A DNA stretch of 64,000 nt, from the NCBI RefSeq assembly GCF_031454185.1, contig NZ_JAVDQI010000005.1:62001-126000 (forward strand), read 5' to 3'. This document shows, in pieces, positions 7,896 to 16,020 of this stretch. The notes beneath the pieces are model-generated. The model had not been told where the DNA came from. It searched no databases and worked only from the letters and a program-made list of their open reading frames with translations. Each line of letters opens with the position of its first letter. Position 1 is the stretch's first letter. The translations under genes were made by a program, and so were the position numbers. Source of the stretch: Methanococcoides alaskense (GTDB lineage: Archaea > Halobacteriota > Methanosarcinia > Methanosarcinales > Methanosarcinaceae).

Positions 7896-7940
7896 ATTTA
7901 TATAGTAGTATCATTAATGTAGTTAATATCCTAATGATAC
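7896..7940 (+). promoter_or_regulatory. hcp promoter with perfect inverted repeat
   Basis: A TATA box (ATTTATATAG, about 7896-7905) is followed by a perfect 9-bp inverted repeat, GTATCATTA (7908-7916) and TAATGATAC (7932-7940), with a 15-bp spacer. The repeat straddles the expected transcription start, the usual place for a repressor operator in archaea. The Shine-Dalgarno AAAGGAGAG precedes the hcp ATG at 7972. Confidence 0.6.
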
Positions 7941-7971
7941 TTAACTGATGCAGCAAAAAGGAGAGAAAAAA

Positions 7972-9660
7972 ATGTATTGCTATCAATGTGAAGAAACTAT
8001 TAACGGACAATCCTGTACCAAAGCCGGAGCATGTGGAAAGACAGCGGATGTCGCAGATCTACAGGACCAACTTACATACATCCTCAAGGGGATCGCATAC
8101 TATAATCAGAAAGCAAGGGAGAATGGGATAAAAGACAAAAATGTCGATAGCTTCCTCATGAAAGCACTATTCTCAACTGTCACTAACACTAATTTCAGTT
8201 CAAGTGACTTTAATAAGTTCATCAATGAAGGCATCTCACTGAGAGAGAGCATCAAAAAGAACCTCACAACAAGGAACATCAACCTTGGAGAAACAAAGGA
8301 CATGTCCTTCGGTGAAAAAGTAAAAGCAACTCTTGGAGTAAGCCATCCGGAGACAAGGTTCAACATCCCGGAAGCTGCAATAATCAATACTGAAGCATTG
8401 AAGACAGCAAGCGTAGGAGTTCTTAACACCCAGAACGAGGACATCAGGTCCCTCAGAGAGCTGATGGTATACGGTCTGAAAGGTCTGGCTGCATATGCAC
8501 ACCACGCAGAGGTCCTTGGATACACCGAGGAAACACTATCCGAATTCGCCGAAAAGGCCCTTGCTTCAACCCTTGATGACAGCCTGAGCGTTGACGACCT
8601 GGTAGGACTTGTCCTCGAATGTGGAAAATATGGTGTCAATGCAATGGCACTTCTTGACAAAGCGAACACATCCACCTACGGCAATCCCGAACCAACGGAA
8701 GTTTTCCTGGGCACAAGGGACAATCCGGGCATCCTCATCAGTGGACATGACCTTAAGGACATGGAACAGTTGCTCAAACAGACCGAAGGCACAGGTGTCG
8801 ATGTTTATACCCACGGCGAGATGCTTCCTGCAAACTGCTATCCCGCATTCAAGAAATATGACCACTTTGTCGGAAACTATGGCGGTTCATGGTGGAACCA
8901 GAAGAGCGAATTCGAAACGTTCAATGGCCCTATACTCATGACGACCAACTGTCTTGTCCCTCCAAAAAACAGTTACATCAACAGGGTCTACACCACAAGC
9001 GTAGTCGGTTTCGATGGGGTAAAACACATCGATGCTAAAGAGGATGGCTCAAAGGACTTCTCCGCCATAGTAGAACAGGCGATTGCATGCCAGCCCCCAA
9101 AACAACTTGAAGACGGCACCATTGTCGGAGGATTCGCACACGCTGCTGCCCTCTCTGTGGCAGATAAGATCGTCGAAGCTGTAAAGGGTGGAAAGATCAC
9201 ACGCTTTATCGTCATGGCAGGCTGTGACGGAAGGCATAAGGAAAGGGACTACTACACCAAATTTGCAGAAGCCCTTCCTGAGAGTGCGGTCATACTGACA
9301 GCAGGTTGTGCAAAATACCGTTACAATAAACTGAACCTTGGTGACATCGATGGGATCCCAAGGGTACTGGACGCAGGACAGTGTAATGACTCGTACTCCC
9401 TTGTGGTCATTGCACAGAAGCTTGCCGAAGCTTTCGGTCTTGAGGACATAAACGACCTGCCGGTATCATACAACATCGCATGGTACGAACAAAAAGCAGT
9501 ACTTGTATTGCTTGCACTGCTCCACCTCGGTGTCAAGAACATAACACTTGGACCTACACTGCCTGCATTTGTGTCTCCGAATGTACTCAACGTCCTCGTT
9601 GAGAACTTTAACATCGCACCCAACACAACAGTTGAAGAGGATCTGAAGAGGCTGCTCTAA
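7972..9660 (+). CDS. hcp: Hybrid cluster protein (hydroxylamine reductase)
   Basis: A 562-residue cytosolic metalloprotein carrying a [4Fe-4S] cluster and a hybrid 4Fe-2S-2O cluster; the family reduces hydroxylamine and acts on nitric oxide as part of nitrosative-stress defence. The N-terminal cluster ligands are C3, C6, C15 and C21 (MYCYQCEETINGQSCTKAGACG). Downstream are GVNAMALLD, the hybrid-cluster region with THGEMLPANCYPAFKKY, NCLVPP, AGCDGR, AGCAKYRYNK and DAGQCND. ATG 7972 is preferred over 7948 because it follows AAAGGAGAG and gives the canonical MYCYQCE start. Its own promoter contains a probable operator. U-rich sequence follows the stop. Confidence 0.96.
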   Translation: MYCYQCEETINGQSCTKAGACGKTADVADLQDQLTYILKGIAYYNQKARENGIKDKNVDSFLMKALFSTVTNTNFSSSDFNKFINEGISLRESIKKNLTTRNINLGETKDMSFGEKVKATLGVSHPETRFNIPEAAIINTEALKTASVGVLNTQNEDIRSLRELMVYGLKGLAAYAHHAEVLGYTEETLSEFAEKALASTLDDSLSVDDLVGLVLECGKYGVNAMALLDKANTSTYGNPEPTEVFLGTRDNPGILISGHDLKDMEQLLKQTEGTGVDVYTHGEMLPANCYPAFKKYDHFVGNYGGSWWNQKSEFETFNGPILMTTNCLVPPKNSYINRVYTTSVVGFDGVKHIDAKEDGSKDFSAIVEQAIACQPPKQLEDGTIVGGFAHAAALSVADKIVEAVKGGKITRFIVMAGCDGRHKERDYYTKFAEALPESAVILTAGCAKYRYNKLNLGDIDGIPRVLDAGQCNDSYSLVVIAQKLAEAFGLEDINDLPVSYNIAWYEQKAVLVLLALLHLGVKNITLGPTLPAFVSPNVLNVLVENFNIAPNTTVEEDLKRLL

Positions 9661-9749
9661 GCCTTTTATTCCTTTTCAACCCCTATCACTCCCTTTTTTA
9701 TTTTTAGACACTACAAAAAGTTTCACCAATTCTTTTATAATTAAATAAG

Positions 9750-10175
9750 CAAGAAGCCACCCATTTCAATTTCGCATTAAATCGAATATCTAATGGGAGT
9801 TTCATTTCATAGAAAACATCCAGATCAATCTGGATGTCTTGCAGTGTAACTGCAATATGAAACAGGTGGATGAATTGCATCAAGTCTTGTTTGAATTACT
9901 TCGCCCATATATTCCATAAGAATGCGTATATGATATGCCGTCGTATCTCACATTAGTCACTGGTTGTGAGAACCAGGCAACCTCTGTACGATATGTCCAC
10001 CTACAAGGCGAATCAGGTCGTGGATAAAGTTTCGTTCTTACTCGAAACACGTAAAGCCGAATCGAGATAGGAACGAAGACATAGTAGGGTAGGAACTTCC
10101 CCATTTCAAGCTCGTGGAGATTCCGGTAGGTAATCAATGAAACAAGAAGCCACCTATTTTACTAGGCGGTGGTTC
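9750..10175 (+). mobile_element. Relic of an IS200/IS605 (tnpB-type) element with dense RNA-like structure
   Basis: Two imperfect direct repeats of the element-end type flank the region: CAAGAAGCCACCCATTT at 9750 and CAAGAAGCCACCTATTT at 10143. Such sequences are typical of tnpB gene tails (encoding QEAT) and the right-end hairpin; the second copy folds as CCACCTA...TAGG-cg-GTGG. Between them no intact gene is present, but there are many hairpins: ACATCCAG/CTGGATGT (9816-9837), TTGCAGT/ACTGCAA (9839-9855), enclosed by GTTTCAT (9799) and ATGAAAC (9857), plus CTGGTT/AACCAG near 9960-9977 and GTTTCG/CGAAAC (10029-10048). The residual segment may derive from the element's non-coding RNA. No transposase remains. 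Confidence 0.42.
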
Positions 10176-10209
10176 ACACTAACATCAACCACATTATTAA
10201 AGTGGGAAA

Positions 10210-10539
10210 ATGTTCAACCTGAACAATTACAACAAAAACTGGATGGTACTCCTTCTTATTGCAGCCACACTGTTCACGATAGTCGGAGCCATAATGGTGC
10301 TGTCAGACTATAATTACTACAATGGCCTGCAATTACTGGCAACAGCGCTGGTCTTCTTTACAACAGCATATCTTATTAAAGCCGGAAAACTGGATATAGG
10401 GAGTACTACATCCAACGAGAAAAACCCATTCATAGCAGGTTTTATGATCACGGTCATTGCCCTGGGACTCAAAGGGCTTTTCTGGGCGGTAGGAATTGCC
10501 GTATTCATAATAAGTATATATAACATCTACAAAAAGTGA
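10210..10539 (+). CDS. Small integral membrane protein, function unknown
   Basis: A 109-residue protein with three or four membrane segments: WMVLLLIAATLFTIVGAIMVL, LQLLATALVFFTTAYLIKAG, and a C-terminal stretch FIAGFMITVIALGLKGLFWAVGIAVFIISIYNIY that may cross twice. The short soluble parts are polar and Asn/Tyr-rich. The ATG is preceded by AAGTGGGAAA. No recognised domain. It lies between the IS relic and the radical SAM gene with 93 bp before the latter, so common transcription is uncertain. Confidence 0.7.
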   Translation: MFNLNNYNKNWMVLLLIAATLFTIVGAIMVLSDYNYYNGLQLLATALVFFTTAYLIKAGKLDIGSTTSNEKNPFIAGFMITVIALGLKGLFWAVGIAVFIISIYNIYKK

Positions 10540-10632
10540 AATGCTTCAATTGATGATAACTTTCGAAAAACTGATATATCCCGGTGGCAATAGCCAGCGA
10601 AGCATAAAAACAAAAGAACATGGCGATAAACG

Positions 10633-11616
10633 ATGAAACCTGAAATAAAAGCTGAACTCCTTGCTATTGGAAGCCTTGACATAGAACAATCCCTTCTGGG
10701 TAAGATAACAGTACCTACTGCCGGTCCCGGAGCAGGGAAAACCGCTTTTTTCTTCCGTTCAGGCAACCAGAGGGTCAGGTTGGCTTTGAACAAGGAGTCA
10801 CCACTCAAAGCAGTTGAAGAAGGAAATGAGATAGTCATATTGAAAGATGGAAAGGAGCTTGCAAGAGGCCAGATAGAGGATGAGCTTATTCACTGCCCTG
10901 ACCAGGCATATATCAATATGACAGAGAAGTGCATCTACGATTGTAAGTTCTGCCCGGTTCCTAAGCTCAATGGCAAAGTAAAGACAATAGAAGAGATAAC
11001 AGAGCTTATCGGGAAGGCGAATGCCAGCGGTAAGATGAAAGCTATTTCGATAACATCCGGCGTGGATGAATCCACGGAAAAGGAACTCGACAGAGCACTG
11101 GAAGTCATTGATGCAGTGAAGAAGTACAATGTACCCATAGGTGTTGCCATCTATGCGACCCCGGATTCTAACAAAAGATTGAAAGCTGCCGGCGTGGACG
11201 AGATAAAATATAATGTCGAAACAATGGACAGACCGATCTACAGGGAGGTCTGCGGGGACCAGGACCTTGAGCCTATACTGGCCGCACTGAGAGAGGCTGT
11301 GGAAATGTTCGGCAAGAACAAGGTCTGTGCGAATTTTCTAATCGGTCTTGGGGAAACCGATGAAAGTGTTGAAAGCGGAATACGTGAGCTGGTTGCAATC
11401 GGAGTTGTACCCATATTGAGACCTGCGAGCAAACATCCATTGCGTGAAGGAGAAGTGTTCATTGAAAGACCTTCAAAGGAAAGGTTGCTCAAGCTTACAA
11501 AGCTGCTTCGTGAGGTACTGGACGAATACGGACTCCGTGCTGACACTTTCAAAACAATGTGCCTTCCATGTACAGGCTGTGACCTGAATCCACACAGTGA
11601 TTTCGTAGAAGAATAA
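10633..11616 (+). CDS. Radical SAM protein with C-terminal cysteine triplet
   Basis: A 327-residue member of the radical SAM superfamily. The [4Fe-4S]/SAM motif is C100-x3-C104-x2-C107 (CIYDCKFC). An N-terminal extension of about 90 residues of mostly beta character precedes it. The barrel continues with AISITSGVDE, GVAIYATPD, EIKYNVETMD, CANFLIGLGE and PILRPASKHP. Near the end C310, C313 and C316 (CLPCTGC) could hold an auxiliary cluster. It resembles BioB/HmdB-like enzymes in overall plan, but the reaction is not identifiable. It heads a same-strand series with a small conserved protein, thioredoxin and methanogenesis marker 14, suggesting a methanogen-specific role (inference). Confidence 0.85.
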   Translation: MKPEIKAELLAIGSLDIEQSLLGKITVPTAGPGAGKTAFFFRSGNQRVRLALNKESPLKAVEEGNEIVILKDGKELARGQIEDELIHCPDQAYINMTEKCIYDCKFCPVPKLNGKVKTIEEITELIGKANASGKMKAISITSGVDESTEKELDRALEVIDAVKKYNVPIGVAIYATPDSNKRLKAAGVDEIKYNVETMDRPIYREVCGDQDLEPILAALREAVEMFGKNKVCANFLIGLGETDESVESGIRELVAIGVVPILRPASKHPLREGEVFIERPSKERLLKLTKLLREVLDEYGLRADTFKTMCLPCTGCDLNPHSDFVEE

Positions 11617-11629
11617 CTTAAAGAATGTC

Positions 11630-11959
11630 ATGACAACTGCGCAAAACGATGCCACATTCGAGGCATCCATCGAAATGACCGAGAAGGACTTTGAATTTGC
11701 AAACCATCCAATGTCAATGGAGAGCATCGTTAGCACATTCAAGAAGTATGACCTTCGATACATCGTCATTTTTGCAAATAACATGTTCTATGTTGCGCAA
11801 CAGGACCTGCAGCCATATCATCCCATGTATGTAGATGACTCGTATCCTGAAGACATCGAGCAAATATTCAACCTTATGACCGTTGAGAGAATACGGAAAA
11901 TAGAATATATCAACGGAGTGCTCAAAAGAAGTCCCATAGAAGAACATCCTGATGTTTGA
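11630..11959 (+). CDS. Conserved-looking hypothetical protein, 109 aa
   Basis: Soluble, acidic protein beginning MTTAQNDATFEASIEMTEKDFEFA. The middle reads as an alpha/beta fold (YIVIFANNMFYVAQQDLQPYHPMYVDDSYPEDIEQIFNLMT) and the end is VLKRSPIEEHPDV. It starts 13 nt after the radical SAM stop and is probably in the same transcript. No domain recognised, no cysteines, no membrane segment. Confidence 0.65.
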   Translation: MTTAQNDATFEASIEMTEKDFEFANHPMSMESIVSTFKKYDLRYIVIFANNMFYVAQQDLQPYHPMYVDDSYPEDIEQIFNLMTVERIRKIEYINGVLKRSPIEEHPDV

Positions 11960-11995
11960 GTACACGATAAGATATAATACCGATAAGTTACAAAC

Positions 11996-12217
11996 ATGAG
12001 GACCAACATGATAGAAAAATTATATAAGAAGCCGACCACATACGTTGTTATAATCGGATTGATCTTAACAGTGTACCTTTTCATCACCTTAATGAATTTT
12101 GCTGATGAAGGTAACCTTGTGATGGTACTATTGACAAGTGTTTCCATAGGAATTGTAGCATTCTTCATTACAAGGACCTTGGGCCACCAGAAACAGATCG
12201 ATATTTACAAAAGATGA
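11996..12217 (+). CDS. Small two-helix membrane protein
   Basis: A 73-residue protein (69 if the ATG at 12008 is used) with two hydrophobic helices, TTYVVIIGLILTVYLFITLM and LVMVLLTSVSIGIVAFFITRTL, joined by a short acidic loop (NFADEGN) and flanked by basic ends. No family recognised. Same strand as its neighbours, 36 nt after the previous gene. Confidence 0.6.
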   Translation: MRTNMIEKLYKKPTTYVVIIGLILTVYLFITLMNFADEGNLVMVLLTSVSIGIVAFFITRTLGHQKQIDIYKR

Positions 12218-12599
12218 TCATTTTCTTGATCAGGTGAACAAAAGTCCTACAGTGAATATTTCCACGGCTTGGCTCGATGTTCACATCTTTCTTTTATTTT
12301 GAGACCCTTTTTGCTGCACACATCATCTTGAAAAAGTGTCCTTTACACTTGCTTTTTTACTACAGTGAGCTTTCATGAATTCACCCTCTGGATCCTTGTT
12401 CAGAACCTTTGGAAGAACCTAAATGCATGACAATAACCGGTTGTGCAGATTTTATGAAAAACCATCCAAAACTTTAAATGTTTTAGTAACATTAATCTGC
12501 ACCAACACAAGAGTACACATTATTTAATGTGATCACTTTAGTAACAATGCGATCATAAAATTGAAATTATGTCCTCACGAAAAGATACAGGTGAGCATT
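12218..12599. other. 382-bp intergenic region with a possible gene fragment on the minus strand
   Basis: On the minus strand from about 12418 to 12300, one frame reads VLNKDPEGEFMKAHCSKKAS and stops, while the next frame continues CKGHFFKMMCAAKRVSK and stops. A single frameshift at an A-rich stretch would join them into a short cysteine-containing protein. This may be a decayed small gene; it has no recognisable start or family. The plus-strand promoter of the thioredoxin gene should lie in the right half, which is AT-rich (around 12470-12560). Confidence 0.25.
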
Positions 12600-12995
12600 A
12601 TGGATGATTTAGAGAAGATTAGAAAACAACGGTTGGAACAGATCAAAAAGGGCCTTGAAGCTAAAGCGTTCCCGGATGCACCCATACATGTTATGGATGC
12701 AGATTTCAATGAGTTCATATCAAAGTACCCTATCACTGTAATTGACTGCTGGGCAGAATGGTGTGGACCTTGTAGAAAACTTATTCCCATTATTGATGCC
12801 CTTGCAAGAGAATATCAGGGAAAGATAGTTTTCGGGAAATTGAACACTGATGAGAACCAGATGATCGCAAGAAATTTTAATATAACATCCATTCCAACAC
12901 TTTTGGTCTTTAAAAACGGAAAAGCTGCTACCCAGATAGTAGGAGCACTCCAGAAAGAACAACTCGTTGAACGCCTTAACAGATTCATACAGTGA
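12600..12995 (+). CDS. trx: Thioredoxin
   Basis: A 131-residue thiol-disulfide oxidoreductase with the classic WCGPC active site (AEWCGPCRKLIPIIDALARE), the cis-proline region ITSIPTLLVFKNGK and a C-terminal helix (QKEQLVERLNRFIQ). An N-terminal basic helix of about 30 residues (MDDLEKIRKQRLEQIKKGLEAK) precedes the domain, as in other methanogen thioredoxins. The start at 12600 is chosen because CAGGTGA lies just upstream; a longer frame from 12561 lacks such a site. The stop overlaps the open frame of the methanogenesis marker gene, indicating tight coupling. Confidence 0.95.
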   Translation: MDDLEKIRKQRLEQIKKGLEAKAFPDAPIHVMDADFNEFISKYPITVIDCWAEWCGPCRKLIPIIDALAREYQGKIVFGKLNTDENQMIARNFNITSIPTLLVFKNGKAATQIVGALQKEQLVERLNRFIQ

Positions 12996-13009
12996 CCGGA
13001 AGAGAAATA

Positions 13010-14446
13010 ATGTCCCACAAACCAAAAATTGCAGAAAATCCCGGTGTCCGACTCCTTGACCTCAAATCAAGCTCAAAACCATTTTTCATAGTTGCTTCTG
13101 TGGAAGTTGGTAACACCACTACGAAGTGTATACTTACAGCCACCAATATGGATGAAGGTAAGACATATCTTGTCACCAAGATAGTGAAGATGACAAGGGA
13201 TGTCAGGCCTCCAAAGAAAGGAGAGACCATTTTTGGCAGAACTCTAAATGGAATAGAGCTTACACGCGAATCGGTATCAGAACTTGTCAAGAACACATTG
13301 ATAGAGGCAGTTAAAAAGGCAAACCTTGACATAAAGACCGATATAAATTTTGTTGTCCGCTCAACCGGAGTTGTTGCCGGGTTCGATACTCCCGAAGAAG
13401 TAGGAGAGTTCATTAAAGCGCTTGCTGATGGCTGTCTTCTAGCAGGGGTACCTCCTAAGAACATGACACCACCAATGGGAATCGACAACATACCCGAGAA
13501 ATTCCGAAAGCACAGCAAGCTTGACAAAGTGTTCTTTGACGGTGCTGTTGCCAGTGTACTCCCACCAACCGGAGCTACCGGTGTGGAAATAGTTGCAAAC
13601 GAAATGGAGGGCGAACTTGCCACCGCCGGCATCAAGGAAGGTGCCAAATGGGTGGATGTGGATTTCCGTAACCCCTGCATGTCAATGGACTTTGGTACAA
13701 CCCTCGATGGCAGGATAATCAGCCCTGATGAACCCTATGCAAAGACCATTGGTAATTTCTGTGGATTTGCAGGTGCCATTCCGGATGCCATGATAAAAGG
13801 AACTGGTTCAGTAGATAAGAAAGTTGGAACCGCCCTTGATGTTTTCAAGGACGTACATGCGGATAAGCTCACATTGCTTCTGAAAGGCAAAAATATACAT
13901 GAATACGCAAAGAAAGCCCTTGAGTACATCATAATCGAAAAGGTTCCTGAGAATAGGGACCGTTACGGAAGTGTGCCGGTAAACCCTACCGCTGCAAAAG
14001 AGATCGGTGTCGTGCTCATCGGCTGTGATGTGGGAGTGAACGGTTCAGATTTCGATAAATTATCAGAGATCGGCGGAGAGATATACGATAAATTCGGCAT
14101 GAAAGTGCTTTTTGCTGTCATTGATGAGGTAATGGCACATGTGATCTACCGAATTGTCAGTGTTGCAAAGGAAGAAGGACTCGTTTTCCCGGAAACCACG
14201 ATCGGAATCACCGGAAGAGCCGGCATCAGTGGCGACAAAGCAAAGCTTGCACTGAAATATCTTGACAAACTCGACCTTCATGAGAAGATCGAAGAGAACG
14301 TTGTTTTCGTTGATGACGGTCTTGCAAGAGGTGCAGCGGTCATGGCAAGATGTATGAACTCCCTTGGAACTACGTTCAATCCATTGGGAGGACATCGCGG
14401 CGGAAGATGTATTCTCGGAAATAGGATCAAGCTTCAGAACAAATAA
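13010..14446 (+). CDS. Methanogenesis marker protein 14
   Basis: A 478-residue protein of a family confined to methanogens and their relatives and used as a marker of methanogenesis; its function is not established. The N-terminal half resembles an ASKHA-type ATPase: SVEVGNTTTKCILTATN is a phosphate-loop-like strand-turn and CMSMDFGTTLDGRI a second one. Further conserved-looking parts are FVVRSTGVVAGFDTPEEVGEF, PPTGATGVEIVANEMEG, IGITGRAGISGDKA and the C-terminal GTTFNPLGGHRGGRCILG. The ATG at 13010 follows GGAAGAG and lies 14 nt after the thioredoxin stop. Its link with thioredoxin and the radical SAM protein hints at a redox-linked function (inference). Confidence 0.92.
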   Translation: MSHKPKIAENPGVRLLDLKSSSKPFFIVASVEVGNTTTKCILTATNMDEGKTYLVTKIVKMTRDVRPPKKGETIFGRTLNGIELTRESVSELVKNTLIEAVKKANLDIKTDINFVVRSTGVVAGFDTPEEVGEFIKALADGCLLAGVPPKNMTPPMGIDNIPEKFRKHSKLDKVFFDGAVASVLPPTGATGVEIVANEMEGELATAGIKEGAKWVDVDFRNPCMSMDFGTTLDGRIISPDEPYAKTIGNFCGFAGAIPDAMIKGTGSVDKKVGTALDVFKDVHADKLTLLLKGKNIHEYAKKALEYIIIEKVPENRDRYGSVPVNPTAAKEIGVVLIGCDVGVNGSDFDKLSEIGGEIYDKFGMKVLFAVIDEVMAHVIYRIVSVAKEEGLVFPETTIGITGRAGISGDKAKLALKYLDKLDLHEKIEENVVFVDDGLARGAAVMARCMNSLGTTFNPLGGHRGGRCILGNRIKLQNK

Positions 14447-14453
14447 TAGAAAC

Positions 14454-14475
14454 GGCAGACATGCAAATGTCTGCC
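14454..14475. terminator. Perfect hairpin between convergent genes
   Basis: GGCAGACAT (14454-14462) pairs with ATGTCTGCC (14467-14475) across a four-base loop, with a TATTTTT run after it on the plus strand. It lies between the convergent marker-14 and DUF166 genes and can serve either. Confidence 0.7.
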
Positions 14476-14485
14476 TGTGATATTT

Positions 14486-15163
14486 TTATCCTGACAGACC
14501 AGTGATCAGTTTTTTAATTGAAGCATCTATTACTTTTTTGTGCATCTCAGATGATTCATGAATTCCGCCCATATTCCCACGAACCGCACGACAAGGGTAT
14601 TGTGATATCAATAGACCTGCCTTTGCGCCGGCCTCTTCAACAGGTGTACCCACAAGAGCATCTGCCATACGCCAGGTACTGCCACAGGGCGCTCCCCGGA
14701 TGACATTGACTTTCGAGATCTTACCGTCCTTTACCTCGACATCGAGAACAGGGTTTCCAAAAAAGGAAGTAAAGGCGTCTGTACTGGGATCGGATGCAAT
14801 GTTGCAGCAAATATCATCGACCTCAATGAAGATACCATACTTTGAAGATATCTCCTCCAGTTCCCGGATAGGTGCCTTTGCCGCACCTCCGGGAACTATC
14901 AAAGCACCTACGCCGGCCTCACCGGCTATTTTGGCGATCTGTGGGGTGATGTCAGGGTGCAGCGAGTAAGTGATGATTATATCAGCATCGAAAACCTTCT
15001 CGTTAAAATCAAGTTCTGAAAAGAACTCTTCAGGCTCATCGATCAGCTCCGGCAGGTGTTCAGGGACCTCGGCGACGATCACTTCCAGATCCGATCTGGA
15101 CCTAACGGTCTCAATAAGCCGGCCACCGTATTTTCCACGTACTATAACTCCCAGTTTTGTCAT
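14486..15163 (-). CDS. DUF166 family protein
   Basis: A 225-residue protein of an archaeal family of unknown function, DUF166. Visible features: an N-terminal beta strand and basic turn (KLGVIVRGKYGGRLIETV), a central ADIIITYSLHPDITPQIAKIAGEAGVGALIVPGG segment, and a cysteine-rich half with DDICCNIASDP, RGAPCGSTWRMADALVG and QYPCRAVRGN. The four-cysteine content suggests metal or Fe-S binding (inference). Some database entries have called the family thymidylate synthase-like; the sequence here offers no support for that except that thymidylate kinase is a close divergent neighbour. The start at 15163 removes a 21-residue upstream extension without ribosome-binding site. Confidence 0.82.
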   Translation of the reverse strand: MTKLGVIVRGKYGGRLIETVRSRSDLEVIVAEVPEHLPELIDEPEEFFSELDFNEKVFDADIIITYSLHPDITPQIAKIAGEAGVGALIVPGGAAKAPIRELEEISSKYGIFIEVDDICCNIASDPSTDAFTSFFGNPVLDVEVKDGKISKVNVIRGAPCGSTWRMADALVGTPVEEAGAKAGLLISQYPCRAVRGNMGGIHESSEMHKKVIDASIKKLITGLSG

Positions 15164-15254
15164 GTTCAATACCTTGAACAATGTTATTGAATAGCGGTAT
15201 ATTAATATTGTTTGCTTTACAATCAATTGACTGTATAAATATTCAGGTGATCAA

Positions 15255-15383
15255 ATGGATGATATTGACCAGTCAAAGGTATATTTCAGATGTAATGTGT
15301 GCGACTTCGTCTTTCAGGCAGATCCTAATTTTATCCCTATAAAATGCCCGCAGTGTGGAAGTGAAAGCACCTCGAGGACATAA
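15255..15383 (+). CDS. 42-aa zinc-ribbon microprotein
   Basis: Tiny protein MDDIDQSKVYFRCNVCDFVF... with two Cys pairs, C13-x2-C16 and C31-x2-C34 (CPQCGS), forming a complete rubredoxin-like or zinc-ribbon knuckle set. A strong GGTGATC Shine-Dalgarno sits 3 nt before the ATG. It precedes thymidylate kinase by 31 nt on the same strand, so the two are probably co-transcribed. No enzymatic function can be assigned; regulatory or redox roles are possible. Confidence 0.8.
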   Translation: MDDIDQSKVYFRCNVCDFVFQADPNFIPIKCPQCGSESTSRT

Positions 15384-15414
15384 ATTTAAAATTGTAAGGA
15401 TACATGTAATCCCC

Positions 15415-16020
15415 ATGAAAGGAAAGCTCATAACACTGGAAGGAATAGATGGGTCCGGAAAATCTACCATTACAAGCTTTCTTAACTCCCATCCGAGCTT
15501 TGCTAACGCGGTGTTCACAAGAGAGCCCACCACAAGCTGGATAGGGGATGCTGTTTACAAGGCCATCCAGTCAGACACCGATGAACTTGCCGAGCTTATG
15601 CTTTTCACTGCAGACCATGCAGACCACATTGCAACCCTGATAAGACCTGCAATCGAAGAAGGAAAGATAGTTATTTCGGACAGGTATTCAGACAGTCGTT
15701 ATGCCTATCAGGGCATGACTCTGAAAGAGAGAATGGAAGAGCCCATGGAGTGGATACAGATGATCCACAGAGGTTGGACAATTATCCCTGATCTCACGTT
15801 GCTTTTTGACATCGATCCGGCTGTTGCGGTACAACGATGCAGCAAAAGAGGGGAACAGACAAAGTTCGAGAAGATAGACCTCCTCAAAGGAGTCAGAGAG
15901 AACTACCTGAAGCTTGCAGAAAAGGAACCAGAAAGATTCGTTGTTATCGATACGGACAGGAAATTAAAAGAAATAGAGAAAGATGTGTTGCAAGCAATCA
16001 CATCGATCATTGAAAATTAA
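15415..16020 (+). CDS. tmk: Thymidylate kinase
   Basis: Phosphorylates dTMP to dTDP with ATP in DNA precursor synthesis. The 201-residue product starts MKGKLITLEGIDGSGKST, which includes the P-loop. The TMP-binding motif DRYSDSRYAYQG follows, and PDLTLLFDIDPAVAVQRCSKRGEQTKFE corresponds to the lid region. The frame is open further upstream (to a GTG at 15355 inside the zinc-ribbon gene), but the ATG at 15415 matches the family start. It converges with the next gene, and the two stop codons overlap by 4 bp. Confidence 0.95.
   Translation: MKGKLITLEGIDGSGKSTITSFLNSHPSFANAVFTREPTTSWIGDAVYKAIQSDTDELAELMLFTADHADHIATLIRPAIEEGKIVISDRYSDSRYAYQGMTLKERMEEPMEWIQMIHRGWTIIPDLTLLFDIDPAVAVQRCSKRGEQTKFEKIDLLKGVRENYLKLAEKEPERFVVIDTDRKLKEIEKDVLQAITSIIEN

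Noticed and set aside
9880..10137. 85-aa minus-strand frame within the IS relic
   Set aside because: Composition looks like a non-coding structured segment; no start signal and no family.
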